Source of the DNA: Paramacrobiotus metropolitanus
Lineage: Eukaryota; Tardigrada; Eutardigrada; Parachela; Macrobiotidae
Assembly: GCF_019649055.1 (NCBI RefSeq)
Contig: NW_026570252.1
Coordinates: 124,001 to 188,000, forward strand
Length of the DNA: 64,000 nt
Direction: 5' to 3'
Shown: positions 10,448 to 22,685 of the stretch, one piece after another
Numbering within the stretch: the stretch's first letter is position 1
How the letters are laid out: every line of letters begins with the position of its first letter
Program-made: the position numbers and the translations under genes
Notes under the pieces: model-generated
What the model was told of the DNA's origin: nothing
The model's input: the letters and a program-made list of their open reading frames with translations, nothing else
Database searches by the model: none

Positions 10448-12775
10448 GGCCAGGGTCAAAAAGAGGGAGGGAAAATTAAAGGGAGGGATTTTCTTTGGTC
10501 GAAAAGAGGGAGGGAAAACTAAAGGGAGGGATTTTGAGCGGTCGAAAAGAGGGAGGGAAAACTAAAGGAAGGGGTTTTCAGTGTTCAGAAAAGGAAGGGA
10601 ATTTGGACGATCCTAAAATTTAAAGAAGTTCAGAGCGAGCAAAACAAACTTTCCAAACACTACCTTCCGGAAGCTGTTGTAAGACTTACATATAGAAGTA
10701 TTGGTAGTCTTCCACTTTACACAGAATCACGACACATTTTCTCAGCACGTTTGAGAATGAATGCTATATGGAACCGTTGGAACTTTATTATGTTCAAACT
10801 ACATTTAGTTCAATTTTTAATCAAGCACGCGAGCAAAGCGAGCTTTTCTTTTATCAAGGGACGAGCGAAGCGAACCCACGTTTTCAATTGCTAACCACAT
10901 TTGAGTTTCTGTAAGGGAGACTCGGAGAGTACCAATAACCTTTGGGTCGCGGAGTGACTTTCGGGTCGCCGACGATTTTTGTGTGATTCCTAATAGGCTC
11001 AACATGGTGACTCGAACTGAAATACCCGGTGATCTTGAACCTGGGTCCCCGACGTCGCCGCCAGGGCTTCCACTACCATACTGACATACCTAAATATTTC
11101 TAAATATTTCCAAATATTTCTAGGAAAGCTCACCGCTGAGCACCAAAAACCGAAGCGAAGCTGTTATTAGCCGAAGCTATTATAAAGTGAACGTAGACAT
11201 TATATTAATCCTAGAAAGTTGCAGTCAGGTTTATTGCATAAGTACAGACTACAGATACAAGTTTCAGTGTGAGTTGCCAATGAATCTGAATATGCGGAGA
11301 CACACAGCATGGCCAGCTGTGTTTTAGGTCATGCGTATTAGCAGCTCTAATTCACATTTTCTTTATTGAGTAGCCTTCTGTTTTATTGAATGCAGTAGAA
11401 GAAATAGAAATACTGGTTCAATGGCCAAACTGGTCCAAGTTTTAACGCGTAAAAAACCGGTGTATATTTAGAATAATTGAATGCTTAACTAAAGAACTGA
11501 GAAGATTCCTTTTTAAAATTTTTTTAAAAATTACAATTTTTCATTTTAATAAAATTTAAAGCAAACAAATTGTTTCCAATACTTATGAGGAATTTTAGTA
11601 ATTAAGTAACTACAACAAGTGTTTAAAAATTTTAGTTTGAGATAAGAATAAATCAAAAACGATTTTGGGATTATGTAAAAAGTTGCAACGATTTCGGGAT
11701 TATGTAATAACTTTCAAGTAATTCAAGTTCATTTAACAATTAGAATTATTTTATAATTATGATTTTGAAGGGAAAAAAAATTAAAAACTTTGGAAATTTT
11801 CTAAAATATTTTTTATTTTAATGCGCTTGTATTGCACTATACGTACTTTAATTTCGGCATTCTATACCGTGAGACAACATTTGATAGAAATCCTTTTTTT
11901 TCAGAATTGCGCTTCTGATCTCGTGCTGATGGAGCCATACAAAATTTATAAGAAGACCAAAGCCATTAAAAACCCATGTGCCAGTGGTTTTCCGCGAAAT
12001 TTTTGAAAAATACATAACTTAATAACCCAAAATATCCGTTATTACAAAATTAATAACTTCTTTATTGAGAGTTTTGACTGTTAGGGTAGGCTATTTAAAG
12101 ATTTAGCCATGTTATGAGTATTTCCGTTCGGCTTAGCACGTCGAACTGCATAATGTGCATATATACAAAGCAAGCCCTGGCAGCGACCTCGGGCATCCGG
12201 GTTCGAGGTCACCGGGTATTTCAGTTCGACTCACCTTGTTAAACTGTATAAAAATCACAAAAAATCGTCGGCGACCCGAAAGTCACTCCGCGACCCAAAG
12301 GTTATTGGCACTCTCCGTTACAGAAACTCAAATGTGATTAGTAATAGAAAACGTGGGTTCGCTTCGCTCGTCCCTTGATAAAAGAAAAGCTCGCTTTGCT
12401 CGCGTGCTTGATTAAAAATTGAACTAAATGTAGTTTGAACATAAAAACGTTCCAAATAGCATTCAATCCCAGACGTGCTGAGAAAATGTGACGTGATTTT
12501 GTGTAAAGTGGAAGATTACCAGTACTTCTATATGTATGTCTTACAACAGCTTCCGGAAGGTAGTGCTTGGAAAGTTTGATTCGCTCGCTCTGAACTTCTT
12601 AAAATTTTGGGATCGTCCAAATTCCCTTCCTTTTCTGAACACTGAAAACCCCTTCCTTTAGTTTTCCCTCCCTCTTTTCGACCGCTCAAAATCCCTCCCT
12701 TTAGTTTTCCCTCCCTCTTTTCGACCAAAGAAAATCCCTCCCTTTAATTTTCCCTCCCTCTTTTTGACCCTGGCC
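10448..12775. mobile_element. hAT-like foldback DNA element, 2.33 kb, with 8-bp TSD
   Basis: The ends GGCCAGGGTCAAAAAG and its complement are flanked on both sides by AAATGCGC (10440-10447 and 12776-12783), an 8-bp target duplication as made by hAT-type transposases. The arms are long inverted repeats of about 600 bp (10448-11055 and 12168-12775) with scattered differences; they start with G-rich GAGGGAGGGAAAA repeats and contain segments such as GCGAGCAAAGCGAGC. The 1.1-kb centre is AT-rich and non-coding. No transposase is present, so it is non-autonomous. A related end is at 57092. A short TAAATATTTC tandem repeat sits at about 11090-11122. Confidence 0.85.
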
Positions 12776-12783
12776 AAATGCGC

Positions 12784-15688
12784 TCCGCAGTTAGATTGTC
12801 CATTACTACAGCGACCGTTTTTTAGCCACCTTCCGCCAGGCATTTACTGTTTTTCTCATTAAATTATCTGGCATGCACCAAGCCACCAGCCAGCCAGATA
12901 CACGTTACGTAATAAAACAGTGTGGCGTGGCGCGCCGTAGCATGGAGTTTGGCTTAACACGCAAATTTGTGTATTTCGCTGTATTGAACCGGCAGAAATT
13001 ACCGGACAAGCTTGTACTCGGTGCGCACATAGCGTACGTTCTTATTCGGAAATTGCAATTTATTGTACAACAAAGTTTAGTCAGTTTAAACTTGTACCGA
13101 ATAGCGAACACAAAACACATCGAGGTGATTGAGCGGTGTGTAAGGCCAACCAATCAGGAAGCTCTAAACGTAAGAAACGTATGTACTCATACCAACTTAG
13201 TACAGACACACTAAAAATGCCTACGTTAAGAATCAGACGTTTATCATGGCTAACACTATGTGTTTACGGGTGTACAGTGGCGAACTTAAGGGGCGGGGGT
13301 ACATTGGCACGTGACCCCTCCCTCTTGTAGAACAACAGACAGTTTAAAGAGCAGTAAAGCTTGCCGCGCTTCATTTCAGCGCTGCTATCTAGATTACAGA
13401 TGCATAAGGTAAATTGCAGTAAAAATGTAGGTAAAATAAAACAGGTAACTTCAAGGCCGATGCTTGCAGGTAGTTGCATGCCACACAACCGTAATAGCAG
13501 CGCTATAAATAAAACACATTCAAGCCTCAACGCACTCCACCAGGCTATCCGACATCAGCAGTATCTGAGCTGGAAGCGGTGGATTACGTTAATCAGTTTC
13601 GCTTCTTTAAAGTTATTTATAAAATGCGTAGCCAAATTTTCCTATAGTAGAAATCATGCGGCTGTTTGTTGAACTACGGTACTAAAAGCCAGGAATTCCG
13701 AAGTAATATGGCCCAAAGAAAATCGGAATTTAATGGGATGATTTTATGCGAATAACGTAACAGGCATCACAAATGATCTAGCCAAAATAAATCACAATTA
13801 TCAGCGTTGCGTTAGCTGAATATTAGCACCGGAAAGCACTTTTGGATTACAGAGCCTGTTAGCTGCTTAGTCTACATTCACGACCCAGTCACCCAGCAGG
13901 CGCGGCATGAGGTCTAAAGCTGCCAATGGTGATGCTGTTACGCTTCCCATCATTCGGTGGGTGATCGCTGGGAAACACGGTAAACCTGAAAAAACAGGGC
14001 CCTTAGCTGGTCAGAAACCCCTTGAAAGAAAAGTTGAGCATTGAAAGCGTACGTCGCTAAAGCCGTGCCTGTCTCTACGAATTTGTTAAATGATAATTGA
14101 CACATGGTATCGTTCTCACGGGTTATCTTTCATTTGCTGGTTTTCCGGTAGGAAGGCAATCCACTCTTTAACATCCAAATTCTTGACCTTTCTGGGATAG
14201 TTTTCAGTTGGCGCTGGGCTGTGGAACGCGTGGGAACGTGGTGTGATGCCTTTTATCACCGTTTGATTAATGTTTTCGCAAGCCTAAAAATGCGGAAAAG
14301 ATCCTAACTCGAAAAACATTTTGTGTTAGAAATTCTACCCAGAAACTTGCTTACCTGGAGATTAGTCTTGAACGACTGTCTCGGTACCGCCGCCAAACCG
14401 CCATGGATGTTCTCCAGAAAATTAAATTTACGCGCATTGGAGGTCGTGTGAGAAGCTGTCATGATGTTTATATGGAAGGGAAACCGAAGAAGTCCTGTGC
14501 TTTGATCCAAATGTTCAGAGAGCGGCAGAAATCTTTTCGATTACCACGACCAACTGGTGTTCAAAGAATACATCGATTGGCAGAATGGTGTACCGGGAAG
14601 TCGCTTCTGCTTTTATAAAGCTTTCGGAGAATAATAAGTGAAAAAAGCGCAGAATGTGCCGCGAGGCTTGACTGGCAATACCCTAGAACCGTTGCTAGTG
14701 TAACCATATTTAAAGAGCCATGCACCGCCATTTCGGGTCTAGTACTTATTTGGTCGTGAATTATGTTGTGCTGCTTTGTCGGATTAAAGATTGGTTGAAT
14801 AATGTGACATGCATTATTGGTACTGATGTGCTGCAATTAATTGCAGGGGCTTTCTGCGAAATTAAGTTAAAGAACTGCATCAACAGGTAAACAGGGTAAT
14901 TGTGCTGTCTGTGCAGAGCAAAAATACTTAATCATGGCAGGAATACCCTCGATTTTTGAATGTTTCGCCATAAATTATATCGAAATAAGCCTGCATGAGG
15001 AAGAAATAAGGTCTCCTTCACAGCTATAAGCAATGCGCGATTTTGGTCCCATAACTAGCTTCCTAAAAATGCTAGCTCATGCTTAACCAATAAGCACGAA
15101 ACAGTGTGAAACAGATACTGTATCTGTATAAAATATCGTTTCTGGTTCTTTAATGAGAAAAATATTTATAAGTGCAGCTCACTTTTCTTAGGATATTTGA
15201 CGCGTACAGCCATAAACAGTAAGAGTTCCGAAAACGACTATGGTTAAGTAGAGTAAGGTACATGTGGATCACGTTAAAACGTAACGAACCAGTCACAATA
15301 ATAATAATAATTTTTATAATAATAATTATTGTTATTATTTTGGCAGCCCTGTGCACCAGGTACGATTACCTTTTCCAGCGCGCTCGCGGCGTTTGTAAGC
15401 ACCCGGGCCATGAAATCTCAGGGTTTTTCTTTTGCCGGTACAATAATTATCACTCTGATGCAACAGACTGCAGAAGCAAAACGAACTAGTTCGGCGTTAT
15501 TTCGGATTTCAGCCAATAAACACACAAGAAAAACTGAAAAACGTAATAGATTCCGCTCGAAAATCGCACTTTCCATCACGAGCGGTCGCCATTGTCCCCA
15601 TAATAACACATGGATTTTCATATATAAATTACACTTGCTTATAATACTCGTAATTGTTATTTTTTAAAATAATGCCTTGTTTAATTAA
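12784..15688. other. Intergenic region, no gene recognised
   Basis: About 2.9 kb with only short open frames (longest near 12873-13214, 113 codons, low-complexity composition without recognisable domains). An AAT-type microsatellite lies near 15297-15340. Nothing else was supported. Confidence 0.4.
15297..15340. repeat. AAT/ATT microsatellite
   Basis: Imperfect run of ATA/AAT trinucleotides turning into ATT trinucleotides, forming a self-complementary AT-rich tract. It produces meaningless isoleucine-rich open frames on both strands. Confidence 0.8.
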
Positions 15689-15697
15689 TAAATAATT

Positions 15698-16395
15698 GGT
15701 GACCACCCCGTACACACCCTTTCACTCCGTACACAACCTTTTGCAGTCCCTTTCATTCTGTCCACCACCTTTTTGCGCTACCTTTCATTCCGTACACAAC
15801 CTTTAAATTTTTTTAATTTTTTTACAGCCGAGTTATTTCTGGAACTGCCGTTTCTTCGTTAACAGTAGTTATTGTTGCATATTTCAAAGCATCATAGGCA
15901 GTTACAAAATCAAATTTCCGTGAAAGAATAATTCTGGGCGCCCTTGTGCCGGTTTTTCTTCGCAGGGTTTGGACAGCGCCGCCTTTAAAGGAGTTTTTGA
16001 CCCAGTTTCGTAGGTCCCTCCCTGTGTAAGAAGTTGCCGCGGGGTAGTTTCCATGCAGGGCAATCTCTGCCGCGAACGCCAACGCGTAAAACGCGCAATC
16101 TCGACCGTTTTTTTGATTTTAAACAGCAGCGTTTTCCGCCCTAATCTCCGCAAGAACTGCTCCGTAACACTTGTATATTTCAGTTTTCGCTTGCCAATAT
16201 TTTTTTGTAGTTTTGCTTTTCTGTAGTAATGTAGATTACAAGTATTTAAGTATAATATGTATAAACATATATAAAGTTTGGTAGTGCACCGAGTGAATGG
16301 TAGTGCGCAAAAAGGTTGTGCACGGAATGAAAGGGAGTGCAAAAGGTTGTGTACGGAGTGAAAAGGTGTGAAAGGGTGTGTACGGAGTGGTCACC
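15698..16395. mobile_element. Mutator-like (MULE-type) non-autonomous element with 9-bp TSD
   Basis: Terminal inverted repeats of roughly 110-120 bp beginning GGTGACCAC(C/T)CCGTACACAC are flanked by the perfect direct repeat TAAATAATT (15689-15697 and 16396-16404). Nine bases is the usual target duplication of Mutator-type transposases. The arms are built of repeated CCGTACACAACCTTT / CTTTCATTC units. A minus-strand open frame (15822-16342 region) fills the centre but matches no transposase I know; the element appears non-autonomous. Confidence 0.8.
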
Positions 16396-16404
16396 TAAAT
16401 AATT

Positions 16405-16947
16405 TGGACTGTAAATAATAGTTTATTTACTATTTATCTAGTCAATAATTACTGGCTACGACATATCCGCACGTACTTGCGAAAATAAAGCCGGTGATGC
16501 ATTTCATATGATATTTAACAATACACAGCAACGTTAATGAAATTGTGCTTAGTATTACGGTGTTGTTGATAGAATTAATGTCAAGCTAGGCATCATCAGC
16601 TAAGCGCTGCCATCTATTCTACAACTAATATTATATCGTTGGCAGCATTCTTTAAAATACAAATTACAGCCTTCTGTAAATGACAACGAATAGGTAGTAG
16701 GATTGTACAAACCGGTTTATGCAGGTTCAACAAGGTGATTCCACGTATTGTATATGGACCTAATTAATAATTACAGGGACATGCAAGATCCAGGGTAGCG
16801 CGATATTTAAAATGCTGCCCGGTCACTCCTTTTTTCACTCCCTTAGGCAATCCTTGAGCATTTACGACCGATCAGCGGATCCGCACTAATCAGCCATTTG
16901 TCAAAATTCACCGAGCTTTATCCTAATCCGACACAGCCGTTTTCAAC
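16405..16947. other. Gap between two mobile elements, no gene seen
   Basis: 543 bp of AT-rich sequence with no recognisable gene or repeat; it runs up to the LTR retrotransposon's left target duplication (ACTC, 16948-16951). Confidence 0.4.
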
Positions 16948-16951
16948 ACTC

Positions 16952-17297
16952 TCTAATGCTAGATCCAACTGTGATCCAGATACGGAGACAGAAACAGAAT
17001 CTATCCCGTGGAAGCGAGCGATACGATATGGATCGCGAGCTATGCGGAAACACAAACGTCGCACCGTAAATCGCTGACTTTTAATAATATTGAAAGTCTG
17101 CACAACAGAAATCAACAAGTGATCGGCACAGCTCGATCGTAAAACGTAGAGCCCGTTCAACAGTGCGCAACACCGTGCAGCACGTGCTATGCCGCGCCCA
17201 CTATCAAAACGCAAGCCAATCAGAAGAGACACAGCACAGACACGTAATCCTAAGGCGTAGCGCCACTGACGTGAACGCTAGTGATCCTGGTCTCACA
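16952..17297 (-). repeat. 3' LTR (346 bp)
   Basis: The direct-repeat partner of the 5' LTR, identical apart from lacking the 14-bp tandem copy. The sequence just upstream on the coding strand contains a CCCCCC tract (complement of the GGGGGG at 17305-17310) rather than a classic polypurine tract, which is odd. Confidence 0.85.
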
Positions 17298-20151
17298 TGC
17301 CTCTGGGGGGATGCCGAGCTCCTGTGAGGCTGGACACACTCCCGAATCCACGAGAAGACGACGGTCGCCAGTGTCTGTGCGTGCTCAAAAACATCAAATT
17401 CTCTTAATCCATTTTATCACATCAATTCCGTAAAGGCACAATTCCATTTAATACAATGTGAAATAAAGAGATCCAATTATAAAAATACTATTAAATCATT
17501 AGGTACAGATCAACAGTAACAGATCAACAAAAGTATTAATCAAATGTAGACTAGGATCCTCCATTTCTGACTCGCAAAGGTCACAGGTCCTGTCCACCGT
17601 TTTCCGCACTTTTAATCCATTCCGCTCCGTTGAGCAAACCTGCGACTTCATCACAATCCGCTTGAGAATCAGGTGCGTATCAAGTACGACTTAGGAATAC
17701 TGCTTCATCTTTGGAATAAGGTGCGTATCAATTGTACGACTTCAAATGAGATCCATAAAGGTCATGGAGGGACGTCTTTAAGACAAGCGTAGTTCGCTTC
17801 CTCCCTGGTAAAGGTCATCCTTTGTTGAGATGATCCGTTGAGATGTGCGACTCATTTTGGGTTAATGGTCCCAAAGGTCATGCGACTTGAATTCCGATAC
17901 GATGAATCTTTTGGGCGGTAATGATCCCAAAGGTCATCCGACTTTTCTTCAAATTTCCATTAAAGGTCATGGAGGAACTTAGCCAATTTTCTGCGGCCTT
18001 CAAGCACTTCTTCGCTTGCCTCCCTGGTAAAACTTGCAGTTTGACCTTTCCGTCGCACATCCAACTTCAGTATGCCTCGAGCGGCCAGAGTGCCGGCAAG
18101 TTTACCGTAACATCTCTGATGGGGCCGGCTAGTTACCGCATTAAGTTTACCCCATGAAATTTCCACATTTAATCTTTTACTCTTGTTCGCCGCTTGTGGC
18201 TTACGTTATTACGAGAAATCCGGCTTGGTTACCGTAGGTTTTCTCGTTTCGATTTTGTCACTGAATCGCTTAACTAGAGTGCCGGCACAATTTACCGTAA
18301 CAACTCTAATGAGGCCGGCTGGTTGCCGCATTAAGTTAACCTCATCAATATTCCACCTGTTGTCTTTCTCTTTTTCGCCGCTTGTGGCCCACTTCCGTCT
18401 TCAAGAGATCCGGCTTGATTACCGTAGTTTCTCTTGTACATTTATAACACTGAATCGCTTAAGGAGGAGAGCCGGCTAACTGCCGTAACTACTCCCTTGG
18501 GGCCGGCTTTATAGACCGAATCAATTTAAACCCCAATAGATGCTCCACATGATTTCTTTATCCTTTCGATTCTGTGCTATAAACGCTGAAAACAACAAGT
18601 ACACGAACGCGGTTTCAGTAATATGTTACGTGACCTTTATACTTTACCATTGCGCCTAGTTAGGCTATACCGTACTGAACTGAGACTTTCGCATTCAATT
18701 CTGATTCTGATGACCTTTCGTTACTTTAACGTGATGACCTTTCCCGTGCTATTTTTCAGTTCAATCGTCTCATTCTAACACGGTGACCTTTCACGTTTTT
18801 GACGTTTCCACCAGTTCTCCAGCGATAACTAATTAACATTCAACTGTTTCTGATCTGTTCGCCATTATTCAAGTAGAAAGTTCTTCCAGTTCTAAGTTGA
18901 CAGCCTTGTAACTCAAAAGGTCATGTCGTTCCATTTAATCGACATATATTGTCCATTGTCGCATTGGTTATGACCATTCTCCACGCATTTTGTTGTGCTC
19001 CGGCAGCATTTTTCATTTCGCTGGTGTACCGCACGTTTCCGGTTTCTGGGGGAATGCCGAGTCCGTTGGTTCGTTTCTCATCGATTGTCTATCTCGCCAA
19101 TGATCCAAACGAAGACTGAGTCGATTTCGGTTCGTCAGTCTTCTCTTTTTGCGGCTAAGTCTCGTGACCTTTTGGTTTTTCGGTCGTTAGTGGGATCTCC
19201 TGACCTTTCGGTTTCTCCGTCGCTGAAGCCTGTTTCAATAGTGTAAACAACGATTTTTTGAACCACCTGTCGCGCGTAGTCCGCTTCTGCATCTGCTGCA
19301 GCTTTTTCCATGGGGAGCATGACCTTTTCTTTCCCACCTTCTTTCAGTCTCGTGACCTTTCGGTAGTTTCGTAGACACGGAACTCTCTTGACCTTTAGGT
19401 TGCACTTCCTTCTCTACGGTTCCAGACGTCTCTTGACCTTTAGGCTGTTCGCCTTTTTCTGTCAAAATCCCGTGACCTTTCACTCGGTCTGTCACTTGAC
19501 CTTTCACTTGACACTTGGTTCATTTGGCATCTAACTTTTAAGTTCATTTGCGCTTGACCTTTGGGTCAATGGTCACTTGACCTTATGGTTTTCGGTGATC
19601 TGGCTTCACAATCTCGTCTGATGACCTTTCATTTTGCTGATCAAGATCTTTCGTGACCTTTTGGCTGATCTTTTTGGATTTCTGCCGGAGTCTCTCACCC
19701 TTTCGATTGACCTTTCTCTTCTTCCGCTTTTGCTTCAATCGACGTGTGCCCTCCATTTGTACTTCAGTCAGAGTCCGATGACCTTTCGACTGGACGACAA
19801 TTTCTAAAGATTCCGGACTTTCGTGACCTTTTCGTTGTTCCATTTGAATTTCGGTCGGAGTATCTTGACCTTTCGATAACCATTCGCTTCTCGCGAATGA
19901 TTCAGTCCGAGTCTGATGACCTTTCGACTGGAGGACCTTCCTGTTGACTTTTCATCCATGATGACCTTTCTGGTGTCCATTTCGATGACCTTTTGACCTT
20001 TTAACATTTTTGATGACTTTTCGTCAGAGTTTGGTGACCTTTCCACTATCAACGAAAACGATAACGATTGGCTGGTGTACTTCGTATTACCTTTACACCT
20101 TCCGAACTTCTGTTTTTAGTGAATCGAACCACTTATTCATATTTATGTGGG
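17298..20151 (-). repeat. Repetitive 3' non-coding region of the retrotransposon
   Basis: Contains about 30 AAAGGTCA motifs. From 18040 to 20040 almost all lie on the coding strand (TGACCTTTCG as written), while six at 17577-17970 lie on the opposite strand. Three diverged tandem units of about 190 bp (18075-18550) share the pattern GCCGGC...TTACCGTAAC...GGCCGGCT...CCGCATTAAG. Lys-rich open frames here (KGH, KGQE repeats) are by-products of the motif array. No genuine gene recognised. Confidence 0.65.
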
Positions 20152-20685
20152 TTATTTGTCTTCGCGTCCTTTAGTTATCCGATCAAGAAGGTCTTGCTCG
20201 GCTGCGTCCACAGGTTCGCCTTTTTGGGTTAGCAGTTCCGTAGGAGTTGGTTTCTTCTTCTTCTGCTTGACATTTCGCTCATTAATTGCTTTCGCTATAT
20301 CGCGGCCCAATTGTTCAGCTTTTGATTTGACCGCCTCTATTTCCTCTTTTCTCTTTCTTATGAGGTCGTTTTCATTGCCGGTAGCAGTGCGTGGTTCGAA
20401 AAAACTCGAATCGCGCTCTGATATCTCAGCGCCAGTTCGCCGTTTCGAAAGGTCATTCTTATCTCCGGTAGCAGTGCGTGGTTCGAAAAAATTCAGATCG
20501 CGCTCTGATATTCCAGCGCCAACTTGCTGTTTCAAAAGGTCATCTTTGTCTCCGGTAGCAGTACGTGGTTCGGAAAAAGGCTTTTGATTCGGTTCGAAAT
20601 CCTTTTGCGAAGCGCGTCCTGCTACTTCGATTTCTTCTCCGAAAGCTGGTGACCTTTCTGCCAAATTTCCAGCTTCTGCGTTCAA
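20152..20685 (-). CDS. Retrotransposon 3' tail ORF with FFEPRTATGD repeats
   Basis: 177 codons with no ATG (TTG at the start), abutting the integrase stop in another frame. It has three repeats of about 33 residues containing FFEPRTATG(D/N) followed by SERD and charged residues. These match the tail repeats of the integrase ORF, so the integrase tail has probably been shifted out of frame here or continues by frameshift. The C-terminal part is a short Lys/Glu-rich helix. Function unknown. Confidence 0.5.
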   Translation of the reverse strand: MNAEAGNLAERSPAFGEEIEVAGRASQKDFEPNQKPFSEPRTATGDKDDLLKQQVGAGISERDLNFFEPRTATGDKNDLSKRRTGAEISERDSSFFEPRTATGNENDLIRKRKEEIEAVKSKAEQLGRDIAKAINERNVKQKKKKPTPTELLTQKGEPVDAAEQDLLDRITKGREDK

Positions 20686-22685
20686 CTTTTTTGTAACTGC
20701 TGTCTCGAAATCTTTGTCTTCTTTCCTGGGTCTTCCTCTCTTCTTCGTCGGTTATCTCCACGCATATCAGGTAGCAGAGTGCGTGGTTCGAAAAATGGCT
20801 TTTGTTGTGTGACTGAGTCATTTTTCGGGCTCCGCTCTGATTGATTTTCTTTTCCGTTAGCTTTCTCCGTTTCGGGAAGCAGAGGTGGTTCGAAAAAAGA
20901 TTCTGCCGAGTCTTTTTGAGTACGCTCTGTTCCTTGTTCTACTTCAGGTAGCAGAGGTGGTTCGAAAAAATTCGAGGTACGCTCTGATACTTTTTGCGAA
21001 TCTTTCTCCTCAGGTAATGGCGGATGCCACAGCTTTAATCGGTCGATCGAGACCACCTTTAAGTCTGCTTCCTTCTTAGGGTTCTGCTCAATAACCTCAG
21101 CTTCGTTTGTTCGCGGGAAACTCAGAATCTTCCACACTTTATCGTATTTCGACTTAAAGTCCGACTGGTTTTCTTTCTTCCCTTGTTTCGTGTCCTTTGG
21201 TAATCGTATCAGTACGAGGTCGCCCACTTTGAAGTTCGGCTCCGATTTCTTCTTATTGTAAATTTCCGCATTCTTCTCGTATGCATCTTTGATATTGCAT
21301 TTCGCCACTTCTTCTGCAAAGGTCAGGTTCCTTTTCATGGTCTCCACCCATTCATCTGGAGTCCCATAATCGTCTGGGATATTCGTTTTTGTGACTACAT
21401 CCTCCGGCATTGTCATTTCTCTGCCGTGTAGCATATAGTATGCTGAATATCCAGTTGTGGCGTGCACGACTCTGTTCATTGCCGAAATAACATATGGAAG
21501 GTACTTATTGAACTTTCTTTCGTTTCCCGCTTTCAGGTACTGTGCCAGGCCATCCGCAATCGTTTGCATCTGTCTTTCAACTTGGCCTTGACCTTCCGGA
21601 TGATACGCCGTTCCAAATGTGTGTTTAATCTTAAACACATTGGTGACCTTAGCCAATACTTCAGCTGTAAAGTGTCGTCCGCGATCCGTATGTAGGATGT
21701 GCGGTGCTCCGTGTACCAGTATCACGTGCTTTACAAACACTTTCGCGAATTCTTTAGCCGTTGCTGTTTTCATCGGTACCGCAATCACATATTTCGTCAG
21801 TTGGTCGATAAATACCGCTATGTACTTGTATCCACGTTTCTTCGTCGGTAACAACGGTCCTTTCAGATCAGCGTACACTCGGAAGAACGGATGTCCGACC
21901 TTTATCTCTTGCAATTTACCGGGTGGGCATTTCCTCGGTGTTTTACGAAATTGACATCCTTGACAAGCGAGTATGTAATTCTTTACGTCAGTACTCATTC
22001 GATCCCAATAATATCGGAGTCTGATCGCTGATAATGTCTTTTCAAATCCCAAATGGCCTGCTGCTTTCTCATCATGCAATGCGTGGATTATCGCTCTTCG
22101 CATTGACAACGGTACGACATATGACCTTTCAAGTTTTCCATTTTTATCCTTTACTCGGTATAATATACCATTCCACAACTGGTAATGCACTTCAAATTTC
22201 GATCTTGTTTCCGCGTCTGGTAGATGTTCCAATTCATCTATAATCATTGCCAGATGGGGATCTTTCAACTGTTTATTCCTCAACTGCAAATTTGAATCAT
22301 CTTCGTCTTCTTCGTCTCCTTGCAAGTTAACGATACGAACTGTCGCTGTACTGAGTTCATTCCAATCTTTAATGACCTTGCAACGTGGTAACGGTTTGTA
22401 TCTCTTTTTCATCTCTTTTGGGAATCTCAGCAGTTTGATCGGACACTCGTTCAACGCTTGTGCAACTTTGTCCGTTTCCCAAAGGTCATCTCTATTCTCC
22501 GCTGTTTCATCAAGTCCCGTGACCTTTCCATTCGGCAGTTGGGGTTCCGCGCCAAGTCCGGTTACCTTTAAGTCACTAACGGCGGGCAACCAGCTTTTAA
22601 CTCGGTTCACTTGGACTTCGTTTTCAGCCGACTCGTTCGCCGTAGCTGAAGTGACCTTTAATCGTTTTTCTCGTTGTTCCACCAT
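20682..22685 (-). CDS. Retrotransposon integrase (DDE)
   Basis: 667 codons. The HHCC zinc domain is visible (HALHDEKAAGHLGFEKTL ... CQGCQFRK), followed by a retroviral-type catalytic core: first Asp in VYADLKGPL, second Asp in LHTDRGRHF, and Glu in GQGQVERQMQ. Downstream ALRLW-like and LVLIRLP segments form the usual C-terminal domain. The tail carries three FFEP-type repeats (FFEPPLLPE, FFEPRTLLPD). The core looks intact, so integration competence may be kept although RT is gone. Stop at 20682. Confidence 0.88.
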   Translation of the reverse strand: MVEQREKRLKVTSATANESAENEVQVNRVKSWLPAVSDLKVTGLGAEPQLPNGKVTGLDETAENRDDLWETDKVAQALNECPIKLLRFPKEMKKRYKPLPRCKVIKDWNELSTATVRIVNLQGDEEDEDDSNLQLRNKQLKDPHLAMIIDELEHLPDAETRSKFEVHYQLWNGILYRVKDKNGKLERSYVVPLSMRRAIIHALHDEKAAGHLGFEKTLSAIRLRYYWDRMSTDVKNYILACQGCQFRKTPRKCPPGKLQEIKVGHPFFRVYADLKGPLLPTKKRGYKYIAVFIDQLTKYVIAVPMKTATAKEFAKVFVKHVILVHGAPHILHTDRGRHFTAEVLAKVTNVFKIKHTFGTAYHPEGQGQVERQMQTIADGLAQYLKAGNERKFNKYLPYVISAMNRVVHATTGYSAYYMLHGREMTMPEDVVTKTNIPDDYGTPDEWVETMKRNLTFAEEVAKCNIKDAYEKNAEIYNKKKSEPNFKVGDLVLIRLPKDTKQGKKENQSDFKSKYDKVWKILSFPRTNEAEVIEQNPKKEADLKVVSIDRLKLWHPPLPEEKDSQKVSERTSNFFEPPLLPEVEQGTERTQKDSAESFFEPPLLPETEKANGKENQSERSPKNDSVTQQKPFFEPRTLLPDMRGDNRRRREEDPGKKTKISRQQLQKS

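Larger units (their letters stand above)
7935..10620. repeat. 1.33-kb direct tandem duplication with 23-bp filler
   Basis: Positions 7935-9245 are repeated at 9269-10620 with an offset of 1334 bp falling to 1332. The copies are nearly identical, with a handful of substitutions and two single-base indels near the internal hairpin. The junction carries 23 bp of unrelated AT-rich filler (9246-9268), typical of end-joining repair. Copy 1 lacks about 43 bp of the foldback-element end that copy 2 retains. The unit starts inside the truncated retroelement ORF and ends inside the foldback element, so the duplication came after both insertions. All short ORFs in it are duplicated chance frames. Confidence 0.85.

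Noticed and set aside
12873-13214. 113-codon plus-strand frame as a gene
   Set aside because: An overlapping antisense frame of similar length, no recognised domain and no splice or promoter support.
15822-16342. Minus-strand frames within the MULE-like element as a transposase
   Set aside because: Too short, and no catalytic motifs; kept only as the element's non-coding interior.
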